From: Panax quinquefolius
Lineage: Eukaryota > Streptophyta > Magnoliopsida > Apiales > Araliaceae
Direction: 5' to 3'
NCBI GenBank assembly: GCA_020205615.1
Contig: CM035151.1
Span: 19,123,326 to 19,187,325 of the forward strand
DNA: 64,000 nt
Every line of letters begins with the position of its first letter. Position 1 is the stretch's first letter. This document shows positions 10,976 to 22,875 of this stretch, one piece after another. A model generated the notes under the pieces. The model saw only the letters and a program-made list of their open reading frames with translations, had not been told where the DNA came from and searched no databases. Position numbers and translations under genes: made by a program.

Positions 10976-13900
10976 TCACTTACCTTCCTTGCTTGAACTT
11001 TGTTCGATATCAATGTCCACTTGGCATGGCTGCTTCAGGTCAGAAGATGAAGAGGGGGATCGGGGAACTGAGAAAGAACTCGTGCTGCAAGTCATCTGCT
11101 TCTTTGCTGAAGAGGATACAGCCGTAGAGCACTCCTCGTCGTCCATTTTTGAAGTCTCGTCAAGTTTTCCTCCCTCTTCGACGGACATTAGTCTCTTCCT
11201 ATCAGACAAGCCATTCTTGAAGTTTTGCATGGAGGGCACTTGCTGATCGTGAGATGAAGTAGCAGGGCAAGGCGTCTTTTCCTTTAGAATAACCTTTGGA
11301 ATGGGTGAATTATCAATACAGTCAGAGTTATCAAAAACTTGTTCATCTGTCCCATCAGACTTATCTGCCCTTGCAGAAGCTTCTCTACCCCGCAAAATGA
11401 GTAAAGCTTCAGTTAAGCGATCCCTTGCCAAATCAATGTCAACAATAGGTTTCGGATAGTTTATTCCCAATTCCACCCCTGCAGCTTTGAGCACACTAAG
11501 AGGTGCATCCCAAGGATGATGGATCCATTCACTGGGCATTCTTGCCAGCTCCGGTAGCCATTGCCTCACATATTCACCCTCTGGATCGAAGTTAAATCCC
11601 TGAACCTGAATATTCATTGGACGTTAAAAAAAATTAGAGGTTGGAACAAAATCAGTCAATTAATCAGGTATAGTTGATAATAGTTTCATGATGGAAATTA
11701 ACACTGAAGATAGATAAAGAACGAAAAGAAAAACTTCCTTTCTAACGTAGTAGTAGAACTATAATTGCAATATTTCTCGAGGTACATTTGATACTTTTCA
11801 ATTTGAAACTTTGTATGCTTCAAGGGATAAAATTAAATGATTTAAATTTTAAATGATATTGTGCTAGGTAAATTAATTGTACACTAGAAACTGCACATAC
11901 TTTATAAAACAGGAGACTACCAACACACCTGTGGGCTATCTAGACGCTCAAGCACATGTCCGTCTGGCAAGCTCCCTGAGATGTACTGCCAACCAAGGAT
12001 ATCACTTTCCAAATCTGCATCTAAAAGTGTATCCCAAAAGTATTTCATTCCCCATTGCCATGGTAGAATCAGAAACTTCACAAAGAAACTCGAAACAATC
12101 ACTCTTATCCTATTGTGTATCCACCCAGTTGCCCAAAGCTCTCTCATTCCTCCATCAACCAGTGGATAACCAGTCCGACCCTGTCTCCAAGCCTTAAAAT
12201 GTGCCTGATCCGCGCGCCATGGGAAAAATTTAAGGTTTCTCAATAACGATCTCTCACTAGTAAATGGGAAGTTAAAACAAATGTAACGAGAATATTCTCT
12301 AAATCCAATTGCCCTAAGAAACATAGCAATACTCTCTTCCCCAACAGAGTTTCCTTCTTTTGCCCATAATATCTGCTTCATTCGAATGCACTGGAATACT
12401 CTCCTAACACTTAACTCCCCAAAATGAAGATATGGGGACAAGAGCGACGTCGAGTTCCCTGAAACCCTTAGCCTGTCCTTTGAGTAGTCAAGTAGATGCT
12501 GTTCCACAAATGCAGTAAGAGCCTTATCGGCATTGCTCCAACCTGGTGACCATCCTCTTCCTAATAAGGCGTTACTAGATTTTTCCAGTTCATCTTCAAG
12601 ATTCAGTTTCTCAATCAAACAGTTTTCAACTAATCCTGTCGTTTGCACATAGAAAACGCAATTAGTTTCCAAGTTACCATAACCAGGATTGAACTTTCCT
12701 AATTTTTTTATTACTGAGATTTGCGTAATTTGTACTATCATTGAAGAATCAGATAATAAATTGTTGAAGACAGCCTAAAGGGTTACCTGCAGCTTGAACT
12801 AGTTGCAATGTAGGAAGATGTAATACAGGTTCATTCTGCATTTGCAAGCATTTCCCCCAATATGCATCAAAGGTTGTAAAGGCATGTCCTTCATCATCAT
12901 ATATTTCCCATGGTTCATACAACAAATCTCCATTATAGCTTTGAACAGATATGTTAAGCTCCCCGAGTCTTTGTTTGATGTCATGATCACGAACAAGTGA
13001 GATAGGATCTGGATATAAATACAATTGAACATATAACAAAGACCACTGAGGACGTAATCATAAATTAAAGCATCAAAGACAAAAGTGATATTACCTAAAA
13101 TACTCCCCCTATATCCTAGAGAGTGGTTTAAAAGTGAGGGTAATAAGAAGTTCAGAAAGGGTGCCTGGTTACCAGTTAGGCCCAGTCACTCATGTCCAGC
13201 TTGGAACAGATACATGGATATACATAAATTAGGCATTACATTTGCAATCTCAAAAGTCATACCAAACTATATCAATTATCACCACAATGCACACAGACAA
13301 TCACCTAAAAATGAAGAAGGAAAGAGAGAGAAAAATGATAATTATTTCATGACTTGGCAGCTTTTTCTGTTCAAGAAAAGATATAGAATTTTAATAGAAC
13401 TTTTGAACACTTGTAAAAGCTTCTAGACACAAGATTTTTTTCTTTTTGAATATTTTTTATTTCTAAAGATATGTTAATCTGTTGCAGCTTGGCCACGGAT
13501 ATCATACTATATTCTATTAACTCTGCTTCAAGAAGAGAAGTATTTTGATTTATGTACACATTGACGAAAACAGTTGTCAATATTATGTAAAACCAAACTC
13601 GTTGAATCTCTCTTATGGCGAAATTTCGACCCATAAGTGTCTTGTGTACTTTTATAGCATGAGGAATAACTCATCAGTCACCACAAGCCGAATGCATGAT
13701 GACAAGATATTCATGTTCCCTAATGTAAACTGTATTAGATAAAACCCCAAAAGAAACTGTGCTGCACTATAATTATCAACAACAAATAAAAAGAACTGTA
13801 CTTTCCCCATAAAAATGTATCCTAGAACATTTAGATACACACATCTGCTTGATTTCCATATCTTGAATCATTAACTTGGAACTAGTTCTCGAGTTTCAAG

Positions 13901-14670
13901 CTTGTGCTCATTTACATGAGAAATTTTTCTCCTATGTTTGTCTTCCAAAATTAAATTCCACTTTTCAAGCATAAGAAATTTCCATATCCTTGGATTATTT
14001 CTATTTCTATATTATCTCAATTGAAATTCTTGCTCTTTAGAGAATGAGCCTAGTCCAGTGGTTTTACCTACTGAAAGAAAGACTTGCTCTTTGCATAGAT
14101 TTTCACCCATAAGCTTGCTTCTTTCCATTATCTATATCCGCATATAAATTGTCAAAATTTAGAGGTAAAAAAGGGTATGGACACATATCATCCTCCAATG
14201 ACCCATATTATATAAATGACAAGAACACCAATGGAGGACGCATAAGCACCAACTATTCGATGATTTTATATAGAGTATAGGAACTGAAAGATTATATTGC
14301 CAAAATGAAATAAGATAGAAAAGGAACCCAAAACAGGAGAAGAAAAGACGAACATACCATAAAGATGGTTAAATACTACTTTTGTTGCCCCAACAGCATT
14401 GATGCATTCCAAAAGAGCTGTCAAAGTACTCTGAGCCTTAATCAGGACAAGTTCCGCCCCAATAGAATTCAAAGATTTCTCTAAGTGGATCAGAGACTGC
14501 TTCAGCCACCACCTAGAAACCCGACCCGGGTAAAACTGCCCTTCTTCTTTAGGACACCATATAAACACAGGGAGAATAGAGCCATCCTTAGCAGCTGCAG
14601 CCAACGCAGGATTGTCCTCAATCCTGAGATCCCTCCTAAACCAAACAATGGTCTTACAGTTGGTACCCAT
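10976..14670 (-). CDS. CRY2: Cryptochrome 2-type blue-light receptor
   Basis: Flavin-binding blue-light photoreceptor of the nucleus, acting in flowering time and de-etiolation. Exons on the minus strand: 14670-14358, 13008-12787, 12635-11929 and 11605-10976 (1,872 nt, 623 residues; CRY2 proteins are about 610-640). All introns are GT/AG and phases agree. The photolyase-homology region begins TIVWFRRDLRIEDNPALAAAA and includes WSPGWSNADKAL, NSTSLLSPYLHFGE, FKAWRQGRTGYPLVD and WDTLLDADLESDILGWQ (FAD pocket). The tail carries the DAS motifs: DQQVP at about 534-538, an acidic stretch, and STAVSSS. Wording such as CPKEEGQFYPGR and NSTSLLSPYLHFGE fits CRY2 rather than CRY1. The 3' end is ambiguous: a strong GTAAGT donor at 10983 lies just before the stop, so the last few residues may come from another exon. 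Confidence 0.93.
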
Positions 14671-16660
14671 TTGAATAATTCAGATCCTTTAGTCCAAATC
14701 AAAGTATAAATCTCATAATGCTTCTCAATGTTTCTTATATCTTCTTTTCAACCCAAACCTCCATTCAATCCAAGTTCAGCTAAACTCATCATTCGCCTAA
14801 CCAAACAGACCCATGTAAGCAAATTCAAATATTAAGCTTCCTTCTGAAGAGCAGATACAATCAACTTACAAAGAAGCACTTCCACTCCAATAGCTACCAC
14901 TTACACAAGCTCAAAATCACCCCCAACAAAGTCAAAGCTAATGCCCAGCCCAATTCCTCTGTGAATCCAGCAAATTAGATCTTAAACCCAACCAGTAAAC
15001 CATCATTCAAATTCACAAACATATCTCCAAACCCACCAAAAAAAAAAACTTACTTCAATTTAACCAAAAGGCAAAGTACCCAATTGGAAAAATCTTACTT
15101 TCTTGAAACCCTTGCTTCTTCAAGAACTGATCAAACCAATTTGCTGCAACAGTTTGTTGTAAAACGGTAAGGATTCTATGAAAAAAAAAGATCAAAACAC
15201 ATATGACTAAGTGGTACATAACCCAGAAAATCTACCAAGATTTTCTTGCAAAATTATAAAACAATATTATCCCAAGGACAACCAACAACTAGAACAGAAC
15301 AGAAACAAACAAATAAATAAATAACTAAAGATGTAATCTTTTGATACTCCATGTATATCAGTGAAAGAGTGATTGAAAGAATCAAGAAAATGGGTTAGAT
15401 AGTACCCTGATATGGAGTGAGCCCCTCACTGGGAAGATGTCAAAAATCCCATTAATCACCAGCTTAGCTAATTTTGATTCTTCTTTCTCTTCTACCATAT
15501 ATGTAGAGTCTCCCACGCAACTGTACTGGACACCAGTATGAATGCTAACATATGTCAGTATAATATAGTGAAGCTAATACATTTGTATTATTAATTAAAC
15601 AAGTACTAACAAGCAACCCAGTGTATGATTAGAAATCAATTATACATACATACAAGAGTCAACTAACTTGTATAAAATACTAGTATTTTCATGCTCACTA
15701 GTCACTCCAGGAAAACTGAGATATGTATGTATGTATGTATATATGTGTGTGTATACAAAATATTTTTCCAAGTAAGACTTCCTAAATGTATTTACATTAT
15801 TTCACTCTTGCAAAATGTAGAAGTGCAAAGTAAAACACTTTTCAAAGCTTAAATTTACCACACCAAAAAAAACTAGATGTCACTTTTTTTATTATTATTT
15901 TATTTTTGAAACAGTCAAAAGACCGAAGGATATTAATAAAAAAAATTAAAATTTTAGATGACATTTAAAGTTAATTATGCATCATAATCACTCTCCATAT
16001 GTAATATGCAAGCAACAATTAACATAACTATATACTTAAAAGAAAGACTTTGGAATTGCTTATATACAACATGATAGCCACATCAGCTGCCACGATGTTC
16101 CAATCACGTGACCATGGAATGGGCATCACATGAAGTTCACATGGACTGCACACGTAGGATTTGTTAGCTGGGAAGTATAGATACTATTTCTTCACGTAGA
16201 AAGTTAGATATTTTTATACACGTAGATTGCCGGGCTTGGAAAGGAATCTTGAAAAATATACCTTCAAATTTAAAGTGTTTAGTTAATTTTAAACAATAAA
16301 ATAAGAGGTATTTGCCATTAATTAATTTATATATCACTTTTGATCTTATATCCCATTATTTAATTCTTATAAATTTTTTGATTTTTTTTTTAATAATATA
16401 TCATATTTAAGCTCGATTATAAGATATATGTTTTTAATTAAAACTTTATATATATAAGCGGAGTTAGAATTATGAAACATCATTAATATACGAGTTTGGA
16501 TGTTTGTATGTAATGTTTGCCTAACCAACCACTTGTGACCAATTGTTTTTCTAATCCAGTTTCGAGCTTTTGGTGTGGCCAGTTACATGTTAGTTGTAAA
16601 TATATATGCAGTTAGAAATTTTTATTTTAATAAATAAAAAAAAATAAAATTAATTTTAAT
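14671..16660. other. Upstream region of CRY2
   Basis: Leader and promoter side of the minus-strand CRY2 gene. TATATATATA-like short tracts (15728-15745) and a G-box core CACGTG near 16105 are present. The leader may contain an intron but no unambiguous pair of splice sites was identified. Confidence 0.4.
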
Positions 16661-17430
16661 ATGTTCTATAAAAAGAACAAATAGTATATATAGTTACAAA
16701 TTTTGTTTCTAAAGCACCAAAAAGTCATGAGTCGTCTCAATATTGTGCAAAAGAAAAGGATTATTCGAAATACATCCTGATCATATGAATTATGAGCTAT
16801 AATTAATTGAGATATTTTTATTTTTTGTTTTTTGTAGTTTGTAATATAAACCTCATATATATATATATATATATTTTCGTGCACTAGACGTGTTGTCATC
16901 TCCAATTGTTACTCTATTTAACGTTCTAATTGTACGTAGATTAACCCTATCACCAAATCTTTGTGTGTTTTTTATCGGAAAAATTAAATAAACTTTATAA
17001 AAACCCAAAACAAATTATAACAATGACAATCCAAAAGGTTTGACTACAAAACAACTTTGGAGCTTAACCCTAGTGCCAAATATGTTTATCTTATAAGTTT
17101 TAATATTTTTCTAGTAGGATAATGATATATTATGTGATTTTATATGTTGATTATTTAGTTGTGAATAACGTAGTTAATTATAATTGGTAATATTTTAAAG
17201 ATATATTTAATATAGTGAGTAATTTTATAATCATATTCAATCTCATATATGTCGTGATCATAATTGGATATAAAATTTTTGTAATATATAGTAAGATTCT
17301 TACAAGTAATAGTACTGATTTGTCTGGTAAATTCTATTGTGCTTTTGACAAGATTTGTTCGTCTTTGAATTTTTGAGGTTCTGATCAGTTACTAATACGT
17401 GTTGACATCAATAATTTAGACTAAAGGGAG
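16661..17430. other. Intergenic, AT-rich
   Basis: No gene or recognisable transposon. It contains a short (TA)n tract at about 16853-16873. Confidence 0.5.
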
Positions 17431-17432
17431 GA

Positions 17433-17466
<34 letters not shown>

Positions 17467-17475
17467 ATATATATA
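17431..17475. repeat. Compound (CT)n(CA)n(TA)n microsatellite
   Basis: Consecutive CT, CA and TA dinucleotide runs. Confidence 0.9.
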
Positions 17476-17644
17476 TAGGGATTTCATCCACAACAACCGA
17501 TTATTGAGAAGAGAATTTATTTTGGCCAAAGCTACAAAACTGTAGTAGAACTTATAAAAAATAAAATTACATAAGGGCCTAGATAAATCAGTAGCTACTG
17601 GAAAAATGGGTTCTTCCTAACAACCGGTTCTTTGTGGATGGATC

Positions 17645-17646
<2 letters not shown>
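17476..17646. mobile_element. (TA)n-bounded short inverted-repeat element
   Basis: About 171 bp lying between two TA microsatellites. The ends match as inverted repeats: GGGATTTCATCCACAACAACCG on the left against the complement of CGGTTCTTTGTGGATGGATCCC on the right. No coding capacity. TA-repeat flanks suggest insertion into a pre-existing microsatellite, as for Micron-type plant MITEs. Confidence 0.6.

Positions 17647-17690
<44 letters not shown>
17647..17690. repeat. (AT)n microsatellite
   Basis: 22 AT dinucleotides separating two (TA)n-bounded elements. Confidence 0.95.
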
Positions 17691-17693
<3 letters not shown>

Positions 17694-17881
17694 CCGTCTA
17701 AAGTCAACCAAGTAAGCGAATTCAGATTTAACCGTCGTCTTTGGTGTATATGGCGACGGCTCGATCGATCCGCCATAGCCATGTAGTCTTTGGCGACGGG
17801 TTGAACTGTCGTCATAAACACCAAAGACGCATTTCGCTTCAATTTTGCTTCGTTTTTTAAAGTTCTCTTTAGAGCCTCTCC

Positions 17882-17882
<1 letters not shown>
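17691..17882. mobile_element. (TA)n-bounded element with nested CGACGG hairpin
   Basis: About 192 bp between two long (AT)n tracts. CGTCTTTGGTGT at 17736 and ACACCAAAGACG ending at 17829 are perfect 12-bp inverted repeats, enclosing further GGCGACGG/CCGCC-type pairs. Its right end (GTTTTTTAAAGTTCTCTTTAGAG) resembles sequence at 10050-10075. Confidence 0.55.

Positions 17883-17928
<46 letters not shown>
17883..17928. repeat. (TA)n microsatellite
   Basis: 23 TA dinucleotides. Confidence 0.95.
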
Positions 17929-17932
<4 letters not shown>

Positions 17933-17983
17933 TACGTAGCCAATATTATAAAGATAAAGTTATCATTACAACAAATCTCAACC

Positions 17984-18235
17984 GTTCATCCACAAATCGA
18001 ATGGTAAGGAGAAAACTCCATCCTCAATTTAATATTAGGGAGCTCACAATTTAATACTGTGGATTGGATGATATCTAAAATACCCCTTGTCAATATACAG
18101 TTTAATACTATCGACTCTGAATGTTATATAAAATACTATGATTCATCTGCGTTCTTCAAAGCATGACTTTTGGATCTCATCTCATTTTGACAATAGCGAT
18201 CTGGAATTAAGAGAGTTCAATTTAAAGCTATTGTA
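17984..18235. repeat. Dispersed repeat, copy 1
   Basis: About 250 bp, roughly 80% identical by eye to 18624-18860. Shared anchors are GGTAAGGAGAAA, TTTAATATT, CAATTTAATACTG, GATTGGATGAT, GTTATATAAAATACTA and AGCATGACTTTT. Confidence 0.75.
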
Positions 18236-18623
18236 TATAAAGATAAGATTACTATCCCCTCCATTACATCTTTTAGTCATTTTCTCTTAATACATATTTA
18301 ACGACACAAACACTACATTAAGTTACATAATAAAATTGGCACAAATAAATTGTGGTGTATTAAAATAAATTGAATAAAAGGTGTAACGAACCGGGGATCC
18401 TAATGATTGGAACCAAGCCCAATCTAAAAAATTGCAGGCCAAGTAATAAAATGAAGACGAACGTGTATTAGCTTTGTTTATTTAAAATGGGAAGGATCTC
18501 CTTATTCGGGTGAATCCCAAACAAATTTTCAAATTCTTATTTTGGGCCATGGGTGCTGGATATGAGGAGTCATCTGGTCTTGAAAATTAGGAAGTCATCT
18601 AGTTTTATGCTTACCAAATTTTA
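18236..18623. other. Spacer between the two repeat copies
   Basis: Non-coding DNA with no recognised feature. Confidence 0.4.
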
Positions 18624-18860
18624 AATATGGATCCAACGGTAAGGAGAAAGCTACGTTCGCAGTTTAATATTGGATAGCTCGCAATTTAATACTGCAGATT
18701 GGATGATGTTCAAAATACTTTTCGTCAGTCCGCAGTTTAATAATGTGAATTATGAGTGTTATATAAAATACTACGATCTATCTACGTTTTTCATAGCATG
18801 ACTTTTAGATTTCATCTCATTCTGGCCGTCTGAAATTAAAAGAGTTCATTTAATAATGAT
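18624..18860. repeat. Dispersed repeat, copy 2
   Basis: Direct-orientation, diverged copy of 17984-18235 about 640 nt downstream; no coding frame. The two copies could be ends of a decayed element or a tandem duplication. Confidence 0.75.
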
Positions 18861-18896
18861 AACCTTATCTTTACAACATTGACTATGGATTAATCA

Positions 18897-18898
<2 letters not shown>

Positions 18899-18937
<39 letters not shown>
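18899..18937. repeat. (TA)n microsatellite
   Basis: About 19 TA dinucleotides at the left edge of the next element. Confidence 0.95.
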
Positions 18938-18940
<3 letters not shown>

Positions 18941-19211
18941 TGATCTATAGCATATATTTGTTATGGATTAAAAGTGAGCATACAATATATTTATCGTTCA
19001 ATATAGAAACTAACGATTGAGATTAATTCATGTTCGTTATTATTAGTAGCGGTCATTAATGTAATTTTAAGCGAACGCATCTTATTTTCAACGTCACCTG
19101 TTATTATTAGTAGCAGACGTGAACTAATCTAGACCGTTGGTTATATTGAACGATAGAATTTGTGTAAACTCATTTTTAATCCATAATAAATACATGATAC
19201 AAATTATTACC
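18938..19211. mobile_element. (TA)n-bounded MITE with long inverted ends
   Basis: About 274 bp between a (TA)n tract and TATATATATA at 19212. The ends fold back over about 75 bp: GTTATGGATTAAAAGTGAG and ATCGTTCAATATA on the left answer TATATTGAACGAT and CTCATTTTTAATCCATAATA on the right. TTATTATTAGTAGC is also repeated inside. No open frame. Confidence 0.7.
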
Positions 19212-19650
19212 TATATATATATGTGTGTGTGTAAGTTACGTAGTTGAGACAGTGGATTGCATATCATGAAATGATCCTCCTTCGTTTACTTTCTGCATTT
19301 GGTAGTTTACTAAATCTAGTTGAGCAAGTCACTGGGCTTTAATGATTCTTGTTGCGTCCTTTGATGATCTAGATAATTGTTAATTATCTGTTAACAAGTT
19401 TGCATGACAAAGTTGTTGTAATTGTACGGGCTTAGACTGGTTCCTCGATACAAATCAATTTATATATATAAATACAGCACAACCAATCAATTGAAATTAA
19501 TTTACTGAGTTAACTCGGTTAATTTGGTAACTCAGTTGGCTTGCAATTAATCGGATTTCCTCTTCCTCTCCCACTTTTCACAGAGTTCGATGTTTCAATT
19601 TGACGCTTCCTCTTCGGTTTCTTACTTCAATTTAATCTGTCTCTTCTTTT
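19212..19650. other. Upstream of the PRORP fragment
   Basis: Non-coding DNA; a pyrimidine-rich stretch at 19555-19665 could be a former 5' UTR. Confidence 0.35.
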
Positions 19651-19739
19651 CTTCTTAGTATCAATTGCCTTGATGGCTAAATTGAACCATCCTCTTCTTC
19701 TCCAAACAGAAAAGAAGAGGAAGCTCCCAATCATCATCG

Positions 19740-20196
19740 TTGCGATCATCAATGGCAAGGAGGAAAAATTCTATGTCGGACAATAATTATGCGGCTGTGA
19801 AGAAGCCCCAATTGGCGACAAAGCGGCCTGCTCTTTCGCCCATTTTTGCCCAGCCTCAACTCTTACCTGTAAACCCTCTTCCCTTTGCTTTGCAACAATT
19901 CCAAGAAAAAATCTCACTGGGAATCCCCACAAGGATTGTTTCACCGCCGACTGGGATTATGCTCTAAAGATAATAATCTTGCAGAAGCGATTCACCTTTA
20001 CGACGAAGCAAGGGTAAATAATATTTCACTTACTGTACACCTTTATAATTTTTTCCTATATTTGTGTTCGTTAGGATTAGTGGTTGCTATGGATTTGGGT
20101 TTAAAGAGGGGTTTTGAAATATATAAGCAAATGGGTATAGATAAAGTTGTTCCAAATGAGGACTCTGAATCTGTAGATAATATTAATTTCTGCTGA
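19740..20196 (+). pseudogene. PRORP (protein-only RNase P) gene fragment, frameshifted
   Basis: The first frame (from ATG 19740) gives a basic N-terminal leader. The recognisable part is in another frame from about 19942: LGLCSKDNNLAEAIHLYDEA, then YLCSLGL, RGFEIYKQM and KVVPNE. This is the N-terminal PPR region of protein-only RNase P, which processes the 5' end of pre-tRNAs in plants. A frameshift at about 19930-19960 separates the two parts. After VVPNE the sequence leaves the family and stops at 20196. The remaining PPR repeats and the NYN nuclease domain are absent, so this is a truncated, non-functional piece. Confidence 0.7.
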
Positions 20197-21290
20197 CTTG
20201 ATGTATTTTTTTGGGGGTAATATATGCAAGTATGAAATTGAAATGATTTTATTGACCTTCTGTTTTGTTAAATATTGTAATTGCTTGAGATGTTTTTTTT
20301 GTTTATGCATGGTTGAGTATTGCATTTTAAGTGTTTGATAAAATGAGTGAGAAAATATTCATATGTTTTAATTTATTGATGTGAATACACGAAGAAGACC
20401 TTGACGTGTCCTGATCTCTAATTTTACAGAGGGTGCTTAGAATCTTATATCTTTATCTTCTCTTTTCCACTGCAACCTGTATGCCCACATCTGTGGTAAG
20501 TTGAATTCCCCCCTCATAATAATTCATAAATTCAGTTGTACAATAGTTTTTGTTGTAAGGGAGGAAGTGGTTTCAAAGTTATCTGATGCATGAGAAAGCC
20601 TGGATTTTGGTTTAGTTAGCAGTGTCTTGGTTTAGTTAGCAGGAAGATGCCAACAGACAAAGATTTTGTCTTCATCAGACATCGACATTACATGTTTTCC
20701 TGATTATCATATCACCTTTTCATCATGTATTCTGTTTATAGGCTTTATTACCATTTTATAGCATTATAAAGTAGATTACTTGGTCTACAGAGCAAAATGA
20801 AAATCAATTATTGTAGCAATTAGCAAAAAAGAACTTGAAGAAAATAAAATATTTGATAATATGGCTTCTTTCAAGCATGGTTTCCCCTTAAGTAAGTTTC
20901 CTATTATTATTGTCCATATTCGTCATATCTTGCAGGCACAGTATTTCTGTGTTCCATTGCGTGAGCAGCTACTAGAGTATTATGCAAATAACAAAATTCC
21001 AGGGGGATGCAGAAGAGAACCTCCTTACATGTTTGGCTGAATTATTTTCGCAGGTAGTAAATTTAGTTGGATATAAGATGTTTTACTTTTGGTATCACAG
21101 ATTTATTCCTTTGATGTTGGTTCATTTCTTCATTTCTCTGTGGCTAATTTATTATACAGACGTAAAATGAAATAATCACTTCACATAGACACATTTTCTT
21201 GCTTTCATGTAATGAATAATGATTGTTTTACCAATAAATTTTGACTTAATAGTAATTCTTGCAATTTCCTAAACTATAGTTCTTGCATGC
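20197..21290. other. Spacer between the PRORP and cyclophilin fragments
   Basis: No intact gene. Short intron-like pieces ending in AG (for example TTGCAG near 20935 and TTTCGCAG near 21053) suggest decayed exons, but no family is recognised in them. Confidence 0.35.
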
Positions 21291-21293
21291 TCT

Positions 21294-21685
21294 TTGAAAT
21301 CAAGGGAGATGGGCAAGGGTACCATTGGAAAAGCTCTCCATTACAAGGGAGGGAACACCATTTCATCGTATCATACTAGGGTTCATGATTCAAGGTGGAG
21401 ATATTGTCTATGGCAATGGGAAGGGGAATTAGTCTATATATATGGTGGCAGCTTTCGCGATGAAAATTTTAAGATAAAGCACTCACATCCAGGTCCGTCA
21501 CAATTTTTAAAATTATTTTATGTTCTATATTATGGAACATTCACACAAATCAATTCTAGACTTTTGAGACATTTCTTCTTTAAATTTTTCTGAAACTATA
21601 GTTCTTGAAGTTGTTGTCTCCATGGTGAACCCAGGACCTGATTTTAATGGCTCACAATTTTTTATCACCACAGCAAAGGCCAACT
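21294..21685 (+). pseudogene. Cyclophilin-type peptidyl-prolyl isomerase pseudogene
   Basis: MGKGTIGKALHYKG matches the loop region of plant cyclophilins. The next part (FHRIILGFMIQGGDIVYGNGKG) is in a different frame and is followed by a stop, then IYGGSFRDENFKIKHSHPG returns to the first frame. A further piece at 21621-21685 (VSMVNPGPDFNGSQFFITTAKAN) continues the same family after an intron-like gap and then meets a stop. Cyclophilins catalyse proline cis/trans isomerisation during folding. At least two frame changes and a stop inside the core show this copy is dead. Downstream parts of the domain were not found. Confidence 0.8.
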
Positions 21686-21689
21686 GATC

Positions 21690-22870
21690 TAGGGAGTAGA
21701 GTAATGATAAACTAAGATTCTTTAGTTATTTTAGGTTCCTTTAGTAAAGAAGTATGACCTTCAGGTTTTTTACGTTTTTTAGGCCTTCGCGTTGTATACC
21801 GTAAGCCTAATGATTGAGCAACTGATTTTGTTTTTGTTTAATTTGATCAAGTCGGTCTCACAATTTTATTTGATTAAAGCATTTTATTTTCTATCTTGGT
21901 AGCTTAATTTGGCTCTCAACTGATGACATGATTAGTGTATGTTTTTTCTCTTAGCCGTTTTCCTTCCATTTGAGATGCTAAGTTACAATATGTGAATTGT
22001 TGTTATTTTGTTTATATATATATATATTTCAAGTAGTGTTTTAATGGTTTTAGCATTATATATGTATGTATACAGTTGTTGGTAAGGATTTTGAAGGTGC
22101 GAAAGGGAGTTACACTAATGTTGAATGGAAAGAAATAGTATATCAATTGAAAACCAGGCAATAAAAGAGAATATTGATAGTAAATCGATTACAATCGAAA
22201 ACAATTGAAGATATTGATTGTGTTTGAAACAAGTTTCGTTGCATCAAAGGATTGTTACAACTATTAAATTAGCCTATGCTCTTGGGTATTTTCCATTACT
22301 TCAATCCATAGCAGTGTTTGACTTCGAAGTTCACCACTGGTATTTTAAAATTTAGCAACTGTGAGTGAAACCTTAAATTTTTTTCAGAATTATTCATATA
22401 GGATTGTTACTTAATTCAGTTGATTAGTGCATTCCAACTGACGTTCTTATGCTTTAATGAATGTATTTTTTGTTAGATATATTTAGATTTAGGTTACTCA
22501 TCTATTATTCAAACTAGCCCGTGCATTGCATGAAATTGATGAAAGTAACCGTTTATAACTTCTTGTGGTTAACTCTAAAATTGATGAAATTTTTATTGGG
22601 AGTACATGTATATAACAGAAGTATACCGTGTAAATTTTAGAATTTTTGGACAAAAGTACAATTTATGATAAATGTCTAAATATTCGGTAGTTTTGGCCAT
22701 ATGAAAAATAGTAAATGAAATTTAAAAATTCTGAGAAAAATATATGTTCAATATGGGACTATATTATGCTAAATCCCAGAAAAGAAATATTTTTGGAACG
22801 GATTTGGTATTTTTTATGAAAATGGTCTAGTTATGAGTAAATGAATTAAATATGTTATGTGAAGTAAGAA
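21690..22870. other. Non-coding flank of the copia insertion
   Basis: No gene. A sequence of the type AACTAGCCCGTGCATTGCATG at about 22513 is the kind of motif often seen at plant repeat junctions. The stretch just before 22871 is continuous with 32241 onward if the retrotransposon is removed. Confidence 0.4.
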
Positions 22871-22875
22871 ATTTG
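22871..22875. repeat. Target site duplication (left) of copia element 1
   Basis: ATTTG, repeated exactly at 32236-32240. Confidence 0.92.

Noticed and set aside
12749..13039. Independent small gene on the minus strand
   Set aside because: It is CRY2 exon 2 with read-through into both introns.
14041..14080. tRNA gene or SINE suggested by CCTAGTCCAGTGGTTT
   Set aside because: No B box at the right distance and no cloverleaf; it lies in CRY2 intron 1.
17588..18054. Open frames encoding runs of Ile-Tyr (also at 34400, 41898, 42587 and 42790)
   Set aside because: They are translations of (TA)n microsatellites, not genes.
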